Positions 21,983-34,269 of a stretch of DNA of 64,000 nt are shown one piece after another. The notes beneath the pieces were generated by a model. It saw only the letters and a program-made list of their open reading frames with translations, searched no databases and was not told where the DNA came from. The DNA lies in contig OX422213.1 in the NCBI GenBank assembly GCA_949130495.1, positions 206,081,660 to 206,145,659 of the forward strand, in the 5' to 3' direction. The position numbers were made by a program, and so were the translations under genes. Each line of letters begins with the position of its first letter. The stretch's first letter is position 1. This DNA is from Sambucus nigra. Its lineage: Eukaryota; Streptophyta; Magnoliopsida; Dipsacales; Adoxaceae.

Positions 21983-22258
21983 GATGTGAAACGCAGCGAA
22001 ATAATATCACAAATAATAAATCTCTCCAATTTCTAAGAACTCAAAATATCATTAATGGCAAAAATGCTACAATGAGGAGCCCTGGGCTTTATTTATAGAC
22101 CACCTATGACTTGGAGAATAAGTTTCTTAATTAAAAAAGAGTCTTTTCCAATTAAAAAATCTAACTAAACGATAATTACTAAAAATTAAAAATAACATGT
22201 TGAAATAAAAATTGAAAACAAAAAGTCCCCTACTGAAGGGGGACTGTGCCGCACGTCA
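21983..22258 (-). repeat. Right LTR of the gag-only element
   Basis: 276 bp, TGATGTGAAACG to GCACGTCA, followed by the GCCTA duplication. Confidence 0.75.
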
Positions 22259-22263
22259 GCCTA

Positions 22264-22860
22264 GGTATGTCATTTCCCTAAATTGAGTGTAATAATTAAA
22301 TAAGTTTTCATCTAGACCATCTTACAATGAATTTCAATACAGACTCTAAATTTGAATCCATGGTTCATAATAAACGATTACACCTAATTTAAGGGGATAC
22401 ATATATAAGCCTCATTGTCGCGTGACGCACGAGGAGGTAATATGGGTGATATGGATCCCTACAGGTTCGATACTTACCAAGAGGGAGCCCCATGCACCTT
22501 TAGCAAGTGATGCAAACAAATCATCATAACCGTAAGATCGAAATCACCACTTCGAGAGCAAAGGTATGTTATTTCCCTAAATTGAGTGTAATATTTATAT
22601 AAGTTTTCATCTGGACCATTGATTGTATGAACACTAGTATCTTCTTACAAAAAATTAAATTTTAATGGTGACTTTAAATTTGAATCCATGGTTCAATGTA
22701 TCGGCCGATTACACCCAATTTAGGGAGATACATATATAAGCCTCACTATCGTGAGACACACAAGGGGGGTAATATGGGTGATACTACCGAGAGCCCCACT
22801 TCGGCTACTGATGTAAACAAAGCATTATAATTGTAAGATCCAAATCCAAGGTATGTCATT
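22264..22860 (+). repeat. ~290-300-bp tandem repeat, units 2 and 3 and start of 4
   Basis: GGTATGTCATTTCCCTAAAT starts at 22264, a near copy at 22563 and the beginning of another at 22850, giving periods of 299 and 287 bp. Units share CATATATAAGCCTCA, GGTAATATGGGTGATA and TGTAAGATC blocks. No coding potential. Confidence 0.8.
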
Positions 22861-24838
22861 TCTCATTCTTTACTTCAGGGTTCCATATAAGAGGTTGAGT
22901 TACATGCAGGTAAAGAGCCTCAATGGCCCAACCGAAACCCCTTTTCTACTATTTGGGAGTACCACGAGTGCTTGGAGGCTAAAGCGTAAGGTTTGTCAGG
23001 CTACCACATGCCAACCACCTCAATAAGGGAGAAAGAGCACCTTCGTGATACCTACTACCCCCCCCCCCCCTTCCTTTCGTAACTACCTACTAATTCTCTC
23101 AATGATACCCAATACCTATCCTCAAGCCCAAAATCTGGTGTGTTTGATTGACTTTATTTGCCATGGAAAAAATTTCATCGGTATCCTTATCCTCGTGCAA
23201 ATTTTCCATCCTTTTCCCACGTTTGTTAGCAAAATTTTCTTTGGTATATAGTAAAGAAAATTTTTCCCACAAAATTTGCCATACTTTTTAAAACTTCTTT
23301 TTTGTTAAAAACCTTTTTTTTCATTAATACTGTTTTTGTTTGCCACCCAAGTCATTTTGCCCACTTTGGTATCAAACACACCCTTACATCCTCTAATAAA
23401 CTTGACAACCTGCAAAAATGCCAATGCTTTATGTCACATCACCCATGACTTATCACTAACCGAGTGCTTGAGTCCATACTCTCTCTGTCCCCAATATTTC
23501 AAATGTGCTTCATGAAACCTTATAAATGGGTAACATCTCGGCTCTCGAGGAGCAACTTTCACAGTATTTACCTAGAAATCACTACGCCCATGGTTTAAAA
23601 TCATGGTATCGGTCTATGACTCGATCACCCAATTTTCAAGTTGGTTTGGGTATCAATTTCAAACAATAAGCAACGAAGCTTTTTAGAGAGCTCCATTTTT
23701 TTTTTAAAAACATTGAAAAGTTTTTAAAAATAAATATAATAACATGAATTAATAAGATAATTACAAAATCATCATTTAGTATGCATAGCATTATCTAATT
23801 AATTACACTAGAGGCATGGTGCACTTGTCAATTGCATTGCTCCAAAAGTTATAAGCACATGATCTCCAAATATTTTTAATTAAAAACGAATTTATAAAGA
23901 AATTGTAAATTATAAACTAAAATGCCTAATTATGTATTTAGATCATACATATATAACTTAATACATATCGATATTTAGAACGTCTATAACCAAATGAGGA
24001 AAATCATATAAGAAACAAATGAGTGGATTGCTTGTAGAAACCAATATTTCAAGTTGCATATAAGACGAGTCATTAGTTAGTACTATTTTGTTTATTTCAC
24101 ACGACTCATGACTCAAACTCAATTTGTTGCCATGTGATACCTAATCAACTTGACCAAGTATGTCTCGGTTTTGGCCGATACTTTGAACCATGCTACACCC
24201 AATTTGACTCAGTTTCGCTTATGAATAATCCGCTTAAGTTACATAAGTCAAAGCTACTCTCTGAGTCAAAGAATCAACGTGAATACCCTAAACCTATCTG
24301 AATCAGTTATATATTGACTTGACTGACCCGAGAAATCGGTCACAATACGAGTCATAGTTTTTTTCCCAAGTTGAGAAGGAATCAAAGAAAAAAAATTGTT
24401 GGCAGAAAGAAGATGTGGGCACCCCTTAAACGGTGACTTTTGTTCATCTAATTGATCCAAATTATTATTATTATTATTTTATGAATTTTCATAGAATTTT
24501 TGGGGCTCTCCAAATAACATAGCGTTGTGTATCTCCTAAACCCGAATACCAAGATTGGGTTAATAATTGAGCGGCCAATTCATAGGCGATTTAGCGACTT
24601 TGAACCATGATTTGAGCCAGATGACTATATAGAGGAAAGAGGAAGACACCCAACAATCTATTATAAAAAATAAAAAAAAAATTATAGTTTCCTAAGGTTT
24701 TGCACAAATGATAATAAAATTTGATTTCTCTAGGTCTATGCAATGTCATAAGTAGTTCACACACACCGGAGGAGGACATTTAGCACAGCAAGCAATGGAA
24801 ATATACATAATCTTTTCACAACCGTGCATTTCGTGACG
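22861..24838. other. Non-coding DNA (contains one MITE)
   Basis: A C-run at 23058-23069 and AT-rich sequence with no supported gene. Confidence 0.45.
23137..23383. mobile_element. MITE, about 247 bp
   Basis: The left end GGTGTGTTTGATTGACTTT and the reverse complement of the right end GGGTGTGTTTGATACCAAAG are inverted copies, and the interior has further AAAATTTT inverted words. Target duplication not resolved, so superfamily (PIF/Harbinger or hAT) is open. Confidence 0.6.
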
Positions 24839-24843
24839 CATGC

Positions 24844-25447
24844 TGTTAGAATTATTTTAAATAATAATTCTCAATAATGTGTTCCATAATTAAATAATAC
24901 TAAGAATCACTTTGATTAATGAAAAGGTACTCCAAATACCAAGAGTCAGTGTTATTAAGATAGCTAATCAAATGACATCTTTGATTTATTATGTGCTAAG
25001 GACTCTTGGGTATATACCATAATGGATGGTAAAAGATTAAGTGACTGTTGAAGATTTGGGTCATGTTCCTGCCTATAAATAAAGTGGTGAAGTCCATCAT
25101 TCACAAGTTTCTAATGACAACACAATTCCATAGGAAATGGAGAGAAATCCAAATTCTCAATGAGAATTAATTTTTGGAATAGTATTCTGACCATAGAGGA
25201 AAATCTAACCGTTGGAATGCGCTGAAACTGGAACATGTTTTTGCCGAAGACAAGATAAAGCTGCAGTCCGAAAATCAGCCCAATCAGACATCGTTAAGGT
25301 CCAATCTTTCAAACTATGATCGGATGGAGGTAGAAGAACCAATTCTATATTTATAACTATGGATCGAGGTATGTGATTATATTATCGTTTTATGTTCCGC
25401 ATAATGATCATATGTGATTATTGATCCTATTATTTAAAGAACCATAG
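24844..25447 (+). mobile_element. Candidate solo LTR
   Basis: Begins TGTTAGAATTATTTT as many copia LTRs do, has a TATA box CCTATAAATA at about 25072, and CATGC lies at 24839-24843 and again at 25448-25452. The right tip reads CATAG rather than the usual CA, so the boundary may be wrong. Confidence 0.4.
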
Positions 25448-25452
25448 CATGC

Positions 25453-26680
25453 TTAATTAATTAATCGATTAATGTTTGGATTAATTAAATCATGTTTTAC
25501 TAAATAAAGTATATCTTACACATGTAAGACTTTTGGGGTTGGGGGTACGGATTTACAACCAATGCACAAGGTTTACCACCCCCGGGTTCTATCGAGTTTT
25601 AACAAATTTCATTCAATTCGAATGTATGATTGAAGACTCGATCAATTCTCAAATTCAATCATAAATCAAACTGAAAAAACCAAACAAATACTATGTTTCA
25701 ACTTTAAGCATATACTAAAACTAAACTAATGAACCAAGTTTTCTAAAACCCGAAATTAAACTAAGTTGTAAACATTTTTAAGACCCCTAATACTAACAGT
25801 GTATTTATAAACATATGGAATTGAGTATCTAAAAATAGAGTAGGACTCACTTGGATATGGTGATTGATGAAGGATGAAGTAGAGTGCAAAAACACAAGCG
25901 AGGGAAGATTGTTGGAAATGGGGTTTGATGAGTGCATTTAACAAACAGAATTTTGAGGTTCAAACGATTTGCAGTAGTACATTGAGAATAGTGGAATGAA
26001 TCTGAAACCTTTGTTGACATTACCGCATTCGAGAATTTACTATCATAGAAAACCAATCAAAGAAATAAAGAAATCAAGGGTTGGGTTTTGTAGGGCTGTT
26101 ATGGATCGATGGGACAAAAAATGACATGGTAGAGGAAAACAAACCCTTGCTGACCACTAGAAAAAAAAAAGGAGTTCCACAAATAAGTTTACTTACGTCG
26201 GACATTTTTTAATATATCCTAATATAATAATTTTTTTCCCCATAAATCTTATTTATACCAATATGTTTATAAATATAACTTATTGGATCAAAAATCTTTT
26301 TTCATAAAACTTGTTGGAGCAAAAAAAATGATAAGACCTATTGAACTACATACTTAGTAAATAAGACTAATTGATTAAAAAAAACTTGAAAAAAATGATG
26401 GCATTGGTGTTTGGGTAGCGGAATAATGTAAACTTGGATTATGTTACAATCAAGTGAAGGGTTGATTAATATGGACAGTGTAAATTGATATTTAGTGAGC
26501 ATTAGTATCAAATGTTGATATTTGTGCTTCATAAAACAAGAAAAATTGATGGTTATTTGTAATTGAGTTTGGTCCTCATAATTTTTATTTTTCGAAGTTA
26601 GGCCTATAAAATGACTTTATTTTATTTCTCACTATTCATTTCTCAATACACCTAGAAATTTTACTCTTTTAAATATTTCT
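25453..26680. other. Non-coding AT-rich DNA
   Basis: No gene, repeat or RNA recognised. Confidence 0.4.
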
Positions 26681-26689
26681 TTATTGTTG

Positions 26690-28515
26690 TGCATAAGCCT
26701 ATATGAAATTATTGTTCAACAAATAGCATTCAGTAAAATTTAAATAAGGAGAAAGAAAAATAGAACACAACACACTAGAATGAAAATATTATAATTGAAG
26801 AATATTTTAGTTATTCTCAATTGAAGTGACCTATCTCCGCAAAATAAATCTCTCAAACTCTTACAATATGAATTAAAGATTCATCAAACACTCTCAATAC
26901 ACGAAATAGTAAATTATTTATCTTAAATAAAAAAAAATTACAACCTAAAAGAATTATTCAATTACTCATAATAAAGGATTCTTGTAAAAGAAATCCTCTC
27001 TTCAATCAAACTTACGTCTCACAATTGTAATAGTCCGCTCATAGATTTGTTGTGTCGTTCTTTATGCCCCGTGTGCCTATTTAAATCCACTATGATATAG
27101 GTATCATATAAGGACGAATTAGATTTACTCACAAACTCGACACCTTCAATCCTTGATGTGCTCTTAGCTCCTTGAAATTTCTCCACATCCACCGTTGGAT
27201 ATCTTCCGACGGCTTTCAGAATGCAGGTGTCTCCGGCGTCTCAGTATCCACCAATATTCTTGCTTTTGACTAGTCAATCGTTACCGTACGAAACATGGAA
27301 TCCACCGCACGAAACGAACTCAACAATAATGAAGAGTAAACTTGATTTTTGTGCTCAAACGTGAGATCTCAAAAACAAGCGTATTATGTGAAACTTGGAT
27401 CTCAAACAATAGGTGTAAACTAGAGTTTTTGAGACTTAGGATATACTCTTGGAAATCTATTTTCGAAACCCTTAAACTTAAAATAACTTTGCCATGACTT
27501 TAATTTATATAAAAACGTGAAAAAGTGGCGGCATAAACTTTGAGGCATCTCATTCGAATGAAACCCAATGTCATTCGAATGAGATTGGATACCTCGTTCG
27601 AACAAACACCTAAGTCGTTCGAAGAAGACATACAATATAGTTTGAATGAGGATCGATGGAGCCTTGTGCGAGAACTTTCTGTCAAACTTAGACTTTTCGT
27701 TTAAAGCTCGTTCAAAGCTCATTTGAAAATATTCCATCTAGTTTGGAAAAAATCAATCACCTCATTTGATTGAATAAAACATGTCGTTTGAACGACATGG
27801 CATAACTCGTTTTAATGAAAAACCAACACTTTGTTCGAACGACTTATAAAACTTAAAATATTCTTTAAAAATCTTTTTCAAAAATTAGCCTCAATAAATT
27901 TAAAAACATAAACACCCAAATTGAAATCCATTGACCAATACAATACACCATTCATACCTTTTCGAGATCCCATGGATGAAGATGAAACTTTGCACGATAC
28001 TTAGTATCGCTTTAACTCGGCCACTACTTTCTTCAACATGCATCATAGGCTTGAAGGACAAATTGAATACAATCATAACCTATGGCTGAAGTAGTTTTGT
28101 CCAAATGGAATAAAGTCAATCTTACAAACTTGCATTAAACATTTAACAAACTTGATACTTGTGAAATTTTCCCTTATAAATATCCCCCTTTGGCTATTAC
28201 AGAACAAAATCCAAAATAAAAAACTACTAATCCGTCAAGCTCTCTAAGAATAAATCCCCGACCCCAAAAAGAAAAAGTACAAACTAGCACTTGTAGCTTT
28301 GCTCTTATTAAACTTTGTCGCATCTTTGCTAAAACATGCACACTTAAACACACATTTCAAATGCAAAAAAATAAGAAATATATAAACCACATATGAAAAC
28401 CAATCCTCCCCCTTTGTTAAACGTCTCTCCCTTAGTGAATACTTATCCCCTTCAAGTTGGACTTCTCCCTCTTTTTGTTCGGTAATAGATAAAGGAAAAA
28501 ATGCATAATATGAAA
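26690..28515 (-). repeat. LTR-like region with palindrome array (minus strand)
   Basis: Read on the minus strand: purine runs AAGGGGGAGAAG (28520) and AAAGGGGGAGG (28400) look like retrotransposon polypurine tracts, a TATA-like GATATTTATAAGGG lies near 28175, and TTCGAA palindromes recur at 27553, 27574, 27597 and 27618. This layout resembles a Sirevirus-type copia LTR, and a copia-like gag knuckle lies at 41311-41592 on the same strand. Boundaries are not established. Confidence 0.4.
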
Positions 28516-29849
28516 CAACTTCTCCCCCTTAATGTGACACATATGATCATAAAGGAAACAAGCATATCATGTGATGAACGATAAACAAACTAGACAACAC
28601 AAGCCCAAATAATCCCAAACAATTAAACATGTGATACCAACTTGATACAAATTTAAAGCATATAATTCCAATGTAAACATATATAATGCACATGGATTAA
28701 TTGCAATGCAAAGACTCAAAGCAAATACCATATACATATAAGCACACATATAACAAGAACGTGTGTGAATATGTAGGTATAAACACCACCAAAGACATAC
28801 AAAATAAGTTTTCCACACTCATATGGCATAAATGTGCTTAAATCAAATGTGGTACAGAGTGATGGGCGTGAACTAGAAAACAAAAAAAATATGTCTCAAA
28901 CACTTGAGATAGTCCAAGGAGTTATATTTTATCTCATTAATTTATCAAACTTAGATTTAGCCTCAAGTGACAAATAAAGTGAACTCAAAATGAACAAACG
29001 AACTAAATACACACAAGCCTAGAAAATATTGATGATTCTCAAATCAATAGCGTCAAACGTTAAGAATGAACGAGGACTCATTGTGCAAACCCATTGATCT
29101 TCAACTTAACACCCTAAAAAAATATGTATATTCAATTTTTTTCTCTCTTTTATTTTTGAAGATATTACTTTTGATGATCGATTTCTAAACTTTGGCCTCG
29201 GCAAATTTTTCTTTTCTATTACCTCTCTTTTCTTTTTAAAGGCTTTTTCCAATGGTATCTTTTCATGCAATGGAGATTTACTCCCGTCATATCCCTTTTC
29301 ATTGCAATCTCTTATTTTTTCATTCATAAGAGAAAACTTACTGCAATGGTTCTTACATGCACAATTCCCCCGGATATATAGATATATATTAATAAGATTG
29401 ATAAGATAGCACCTCACTTAGCTCATGCAATATAAGAAGTTAAAATCCAAAAAACCTCGTGCAAGTGTGTGCGAAGGCTTATACTTAGATGAATCCATTA
29501 AGAAATTCAAATTCAAAAAACTCCATGCAAGGTGTGATTAAGAAACAATCCAAAACATCGTAAACCATACTCTCATATTCTAGCCACATAGAAAATGTGG
29601 AGAGAATGGGATTCAAACACACCAATTTGAACACAAAATGTGTAAAACTACTACACAAACAAAATAAAAATCTTTTTGAGTTTTTCAAAAGAAATCCAAA
29701 AATGACTCAAAAGACAAACAAAATCTTTTTGTATTTTTCTCATATTACCAAAAAAAAAAAGAAACAAAATACAAAAGACACAAACATCATATAACTAGCA
29801 ATATTATATAACATGAAACACAAGAATAGTGTATGAAAAACATGCAATA
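28516..29849. other. Probable retrotransposon interior, unrecognised
   Basis: AT-rich. A minus-strand stretch at 29106-29417 (lysine-rich, with KKKREVIEKKNLP) is open but not assignable. The 29850-41301 element is inserted at its right border. Confidence 0.35.
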
Positions 29850-30040
29850 TGTAATACCCCGTAATTCTGTTGATTTTTATTTAATGGATTAATTAATTAA
29901 ATGAGAATTAATTGAAAAATTAATCCGGATTTAAATACTAGCGAGACGTGAGTTGTTATTTAATTATGATGATAATGTTAAATATTACTGAGTATGTATA
30001 GTAATATATGAGTATTGAAAATATTAAAATTATCAAGAGA

Positions 30041-30048
30041 TATAAATA
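30041..30048 (+). promoter_or_regulatory. TATA-box candidate in the 5' LTR
   Basis: TATAAATA about 190 bp inside the LTR, conserved in the 3' LTR copy. A likely retrotransposon promoter, from position only. Confidence 0.4.
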
Positions 30049-30940
30049 CGACAGTTTGGGAAATTAAGTTGGGACACGCGTGTCAGTCGCGTTAGAGATT
30101 AATTTAATTTGGTTTGAAAAGTAAATTATATTTTTATCAACTGTATGGTCATTTTGAGTGTGTTAACATGTTCGGAAGGGTCGAGATAGTCGGAAAACAC
30201 TAGTCAGGGGTTTAGTTTGGGTCCCGGGACATTTTTAGGCCAAACTGGCAACCCGGAAGGATATTTTGATAATTTTAAAAATTTAGGAATTAAAACCCAC
30301 GAATTTTAGAGGTTAATTATATATTATTAGAGAGGCCACTAAGGCCATCACCAGCCAAAAACAATAGAAATGGGCTACGGGAGTTTGAGAGAAGTTAGAA
30401 GAGGTTCCAAACCAAAAACACCACCCACCACCACCAATTGGGAATGAATTGTGATCGGAAAGAGGAGAGATTCAGCTTTTAATCACCAACAACAAATCAG
30501 AAGAACAAATCTAAGGCAAGTGGTTTAGTTTCATTACTTGCATTGAATAAATTAACTTATGTCTTGAAAGATTGATGAAAACCTAATGGAAGTGTTAGGG
30601 TTTGCATGTAGAATGATTATGGACGAAATTAGTACTCAAATGTATATATTTTGATGGTTTAAAATGGATTAAAAAGGAGTTCCTATGTTCAATTAGATTT
30701 TGAGTTCATGTTGTTAGGGTTTGTGGCAGAATTTGGGGATTTATGAATTTTACATGTTGATTTGAAGGAATTAACCCAAAAATTATGTTAGGAAGTGATC
30801 TAGGGTGGTTTAGAATAATTTAAGAACCTTACATTCTGATTAGTATGGATTTGGGAAGATTTTGGAGGGGGGAAAAGTTGAGAAAAAATGAAATGGGTGA
30901 AAACTGGGCACTTTCGGAAACTTCGTTAGAAGACCCACCC

Positions 30941-31070
30941 AGGTCGTTCGAACGACCTCGTTCGAATAGCTTCTAACGAGATTCCAGTAGCCCTTCTAAC
31001 GAGTTCGTTCAAAGCCCTTCGTTCGAATGACACTCGTTCGAACTACCTCGTTCGAACGAAATTTCTAACG
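30941..31070 (+). repeat. TTCGAA palindrome cluster in the 5' LTR
   Basis: Starts with the perfect 18-bp palindrome AGGTCGTTCGAACGACCT (30941-30958). TTCGAA recurs at 30961, 31022, 31037 and 31051 (variant TTCAAA at 31008), spaced 14-15 bp, mixed with TTCTAACGAG at 30971, 30994 and 31063. The 3' LTR copy (39484-39600) lacks one unit. Confidence 0.8.
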
Positions 31071-32773
31071 AGTTGACAGAATGACCTTGTTCGGACGATT
31101 TTTGTTTCGAACTTCACATAGGCTTATTTATGGGTATTATTTTTGGTTGAACTTCAATAATTTTGACCCTAGAGAATTGATGTTGGGAACTTTGTGAACA
31201 CTTAGACTCGAGGAAAACTAGTAGGTATATTTGTGAGACCGGAGTATAACTTAGGATTTAATTTTTGAGAAATGCATATGAGACTTGTTAACCTTTATAA
31301 GTTAGGTTTTATGTAATTGGCATTTACGACGTGAGATGTGTCGATGGTCTATATTGTATATTATCCAAATACTTATAAATATGCAAACTTGAATGACAGT
31401 ATAAGGGGGTGGAATATACCTCTATTAATATTATAAGATATCTAAGATGTGTGAATGCTTAGTATATGGACTTATATGTGTATAACATACCTACCATACT
31501 TGCTATCACGGGAGGTCAGCTTTCGATCAGGGCCATCTAATATTTGTGTGCTTACGGGGGGATTTAGATTGGTACCTCAAGGACATAGGTCATAGAATGA
31601 CTTATTGGTGAGTTAATAAGTCAGCTGACCATGGGAGTGTAGGTATGTGCGTGACCCATGGGTATGTGAACTATGTTCGCCTCCATTATGTGTGTTTATT
31701 GCTTATTGAAACGGTTCCTGAGAGATTTGGAATACGTGGTCCTTATATACGTGATGTACCGGGATTCAATAACAGAGTATGTGAGCACCGCAGCTTAGCC
31801 TAGGGGTGCCATAATTGTATATTTATGATGAGATTAATTTACTGATAATGGAAATGGACTGTTTATTAAAGAGTAAGTGTGAATAATTGTGACATTTTTA
31901 GTAGAGTTAAAATGGAAAATTCTCAGTAATTATTATAACTAATCCTGAGGAATAAAGAGTAAAACTCTCCGTTTATATTAAGATGTCGGGAATTGATCTT
32001 TGAATTGTAAAGTAAAGTCAGGATTGGACTAGTTAGATAGTGGAATAACTAGAACGGGTACGGGTACGTTAGGAGTGCACAATTAGTTGAGAAGTGAGAA
32101 ACTCATGTGAGTGCACGCACTATCATGTATTTTATATTCACTGTTTAATGATATTAAACACTTGCTATATTTTAAACTGTTTTCACAATCGGTTTCTGAC
32201 CCGTTTGCTTTCAAATCTATTTTTCTTGTAAAAAACTTTTCGGTGCCCAGCCACAGGGACGCCCAGTTTAGGAGTTCCATTCCAGTAACGTGCTGTAGCT
32301 GTTGTGGAAGTTACAGGACCTCGATAGTAGACGTCTCAACTTTCTACATTGACTCCATTTCAGATTTCTTCAGTTGTTAGGGCATGTCGCCTCACTTCTT
32401 TTAGAGACAGTTTTATCATACTCAATTTATTTCAGTGTTGGAGTTAATTAATTTATTTATTCAGAATTTGTATTTGGTTTCACTCGGTATTCGGATTATT
32501 CAGAGGAGTATTCCTCCGGACTCATTTTATTCCATTATTTTTTTATGGTGACTGTGATGTGATTATGTTACCTTTATCTCATAATTTAATTGGTTGCATG
32601 TTAATCTAAGTGAATTAAAATTGACATCTCACTTTTTAAAATATTAGGTGGCTAGTAATTGTTTAAATAAACGTTTTCGACAGTGATGCTATGAACTGAA
32701 CCAACTTGGCATTTTGTATTAATTTGAATAAAGGAGTAGCTACCCGGTATTTAATTAGTTGGGGTGTCACAGC

Positions 32774-32785
32774 TGGTATCAGAGC
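32774..32785 (+). promoter_or_regulatory. Primer-binding site
   Basis: TGGTATCAGAGC, exact complement of the 3' end of plant initiator-Met tRNA, two bases after the LTR. Confidence 0.85.
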
Positions 32786-32953
32786 ATCAGGTTCTAGTGT
32801 CCTTAGGATCTGTACGACTTGTTATGTTTGCGCGTAGCGTTCTTTGGTATAGAGCCCTATATTTTAGGATTGTTGTACTCTTTTTTATATCTTACGCTCT
32901 TCAGCTATTTTGAGATAATAACTGTAGACTTATAAAAATCTCTCTCTTTTCAG

Positions 32954-34120
32954 ATGCCTCCACGACGTGCACAGTGAGTTCCCAAGGATGCTCAGCCCGA
33001 GTCACAGCCTGCACTAGTTCAGGGCACCATGAATGCCGCAGAGGTTGCCGCTATTGTGGCCCAAGCAGTAAATGTCGCTCTAGCAGTTGTGCAGCAGGCA
33101 CTGCCTCAGGCGTCGGTAGTAGCACCAGTACAGGCTCATGCATTCCCGTCTGCTTGGGAACATGTTCATGATGCTTTTCAGAAGGCACACCCTCCGGAGT
33201 TTGTAGGTAGCTCCGACGTCGTTTTGTCCAGTCAGTGGAAGAAGGACATCCAAAGTCACTTGAGGATGTACGAGTGTACGGATGTTTAGAGATAGATACT
33301 AGCTACTTTTAAGATGGTAGGGTCAGCATTGCAGTGGTGGGAGTCCATTACCACCGCGGAGGAGAGAGGTGTTCTTACTATTCAGGAGTTCTGGGTGCAG
33401 TTTGACCGCAAGTAATTTCCCTCAGCAGTTCACCTGAGATGAGGAGAAAATTGATGAACCTCAAGCAGGAGGGGAGGACAGTTGATGAATATGAGGCCGA
33501 GTTCACAAATCTCTTGAACATCGTCCCCGATGAGATTCCGACAGAGGAGAAGAAGATACAGAAGTTCATGGATGGGTTGACTTGGAGGATCCGTTAGCAC
33601 TTGCTAGGAAATCTCTCGTTGGCCACTTATTCTGATGTGGTTAACGCAACACTGCTTTATTGCCAGGACCACCGCTTTCACTTGTCAAAGGGTAAGCGAT
33701 CAGGAGAGTCCAACCATCAGGGCAGGACAGGGGGAAATGGTGCCAACGGGGCACAACCAGTTCAGGGTCAGGTCAGCACGGGAAGAGTGATCAGAGTTCC
33801 CAGCCGGGGGATTCTAAGAGATTTCAATCTGGAGATTTCAGAAATGGTCAGAGAAGTTTTCGGCATGGCCAGCAGGGTCTGAACGGCCATCAGGGTTAGC
33901 AGGGCCAGCATGGCCAACAATAGCAGTTTCACCAAGGCCATCATGGTCAAGGGAGGAATGGCAACGGTCATCAAGGCCGTAGGCAGCAGGGTCAGAAAGG
34001 GGGAAACTTTGCAGAGAATTATTTTATTTATGGCAAGATTGGCCACAAACTCCAGGAGTGCCCTGAAAGGGGCAGGGCCCCACAGCAGCAGTAGCAGGGT
34101 GCTTGATATGAGCCCCAGAG
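32954..34120 (+). pseudogene. Chromovirus gag pseudogene
   Basis: ATG at 32954 (MPPRRAQ, then TGA at 32975). NAAEVAAIVAQAVNVAL, then the gag domain: HPPEFVGSSDVV, SSQWKKDIQSHL, ATFKMVGSALQWWESI, LKQEGRTVDEYEAEFTNLL and IQKFMDGL. A Gln/Gly/His-rich linker and a zinc-knuckle relic YFIYGKIGHKLQECPE follow, in which the first two Cys are lost. Stops at 33287, 33293 and 33595 read most simply as Gln codons turned to TAG. Frameshifts near 33430 and 33880. Confidence 0.8.
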
Positions 34121-34269
34121 ACCTATGTTTTCCACTGCCCTCCCAGCACCACCACAGTTGCCAGCTTTACCACCCATCCCAGCAGTCCCAGACCAACAGG
34201 GACAGCTTCAGTACAGGCGAGTTTAACAGCTCCAGCAGGCTGCTGTCCCACAGGATCCACCCGTTATTG

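Larger units (their letters stand above)
18666..22258 (-). mobile_element. Gag-only Ty3/gypsy element with TSD GCCTA
   Basis: GCCTA at 18661-18665 and 22259-22263 flank LTRs starting TGATGAGAAACG/TGATGTGAAACG and ending CA. The internal minus-strand DNA has gag wording only (19989-21960); no protease, RT, RNase H or integrase can be found. LTRs resemble those of 8362-13284 in tip and layout. The left side is rearranged by a nested solo LTR and a partial duplication. Confidence 0.75.
29850..32771 (+). repeat. 5' LTR (2922 bp)
   Basis: TG...CA ends, followed at once by the primer-binding site. Over the first ~200 bp I count about five substitutions against the 3' LTR. Carries a palindrome cluster at 30941-31070. 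Confidence 0.85.

Noticed and set aside
33768..34046. Minus-strand Leu/Ala/Thr-rich ORF
   Set aside because: Shadow of the Gln/Gly/His-rich gag linker on the plus strand.
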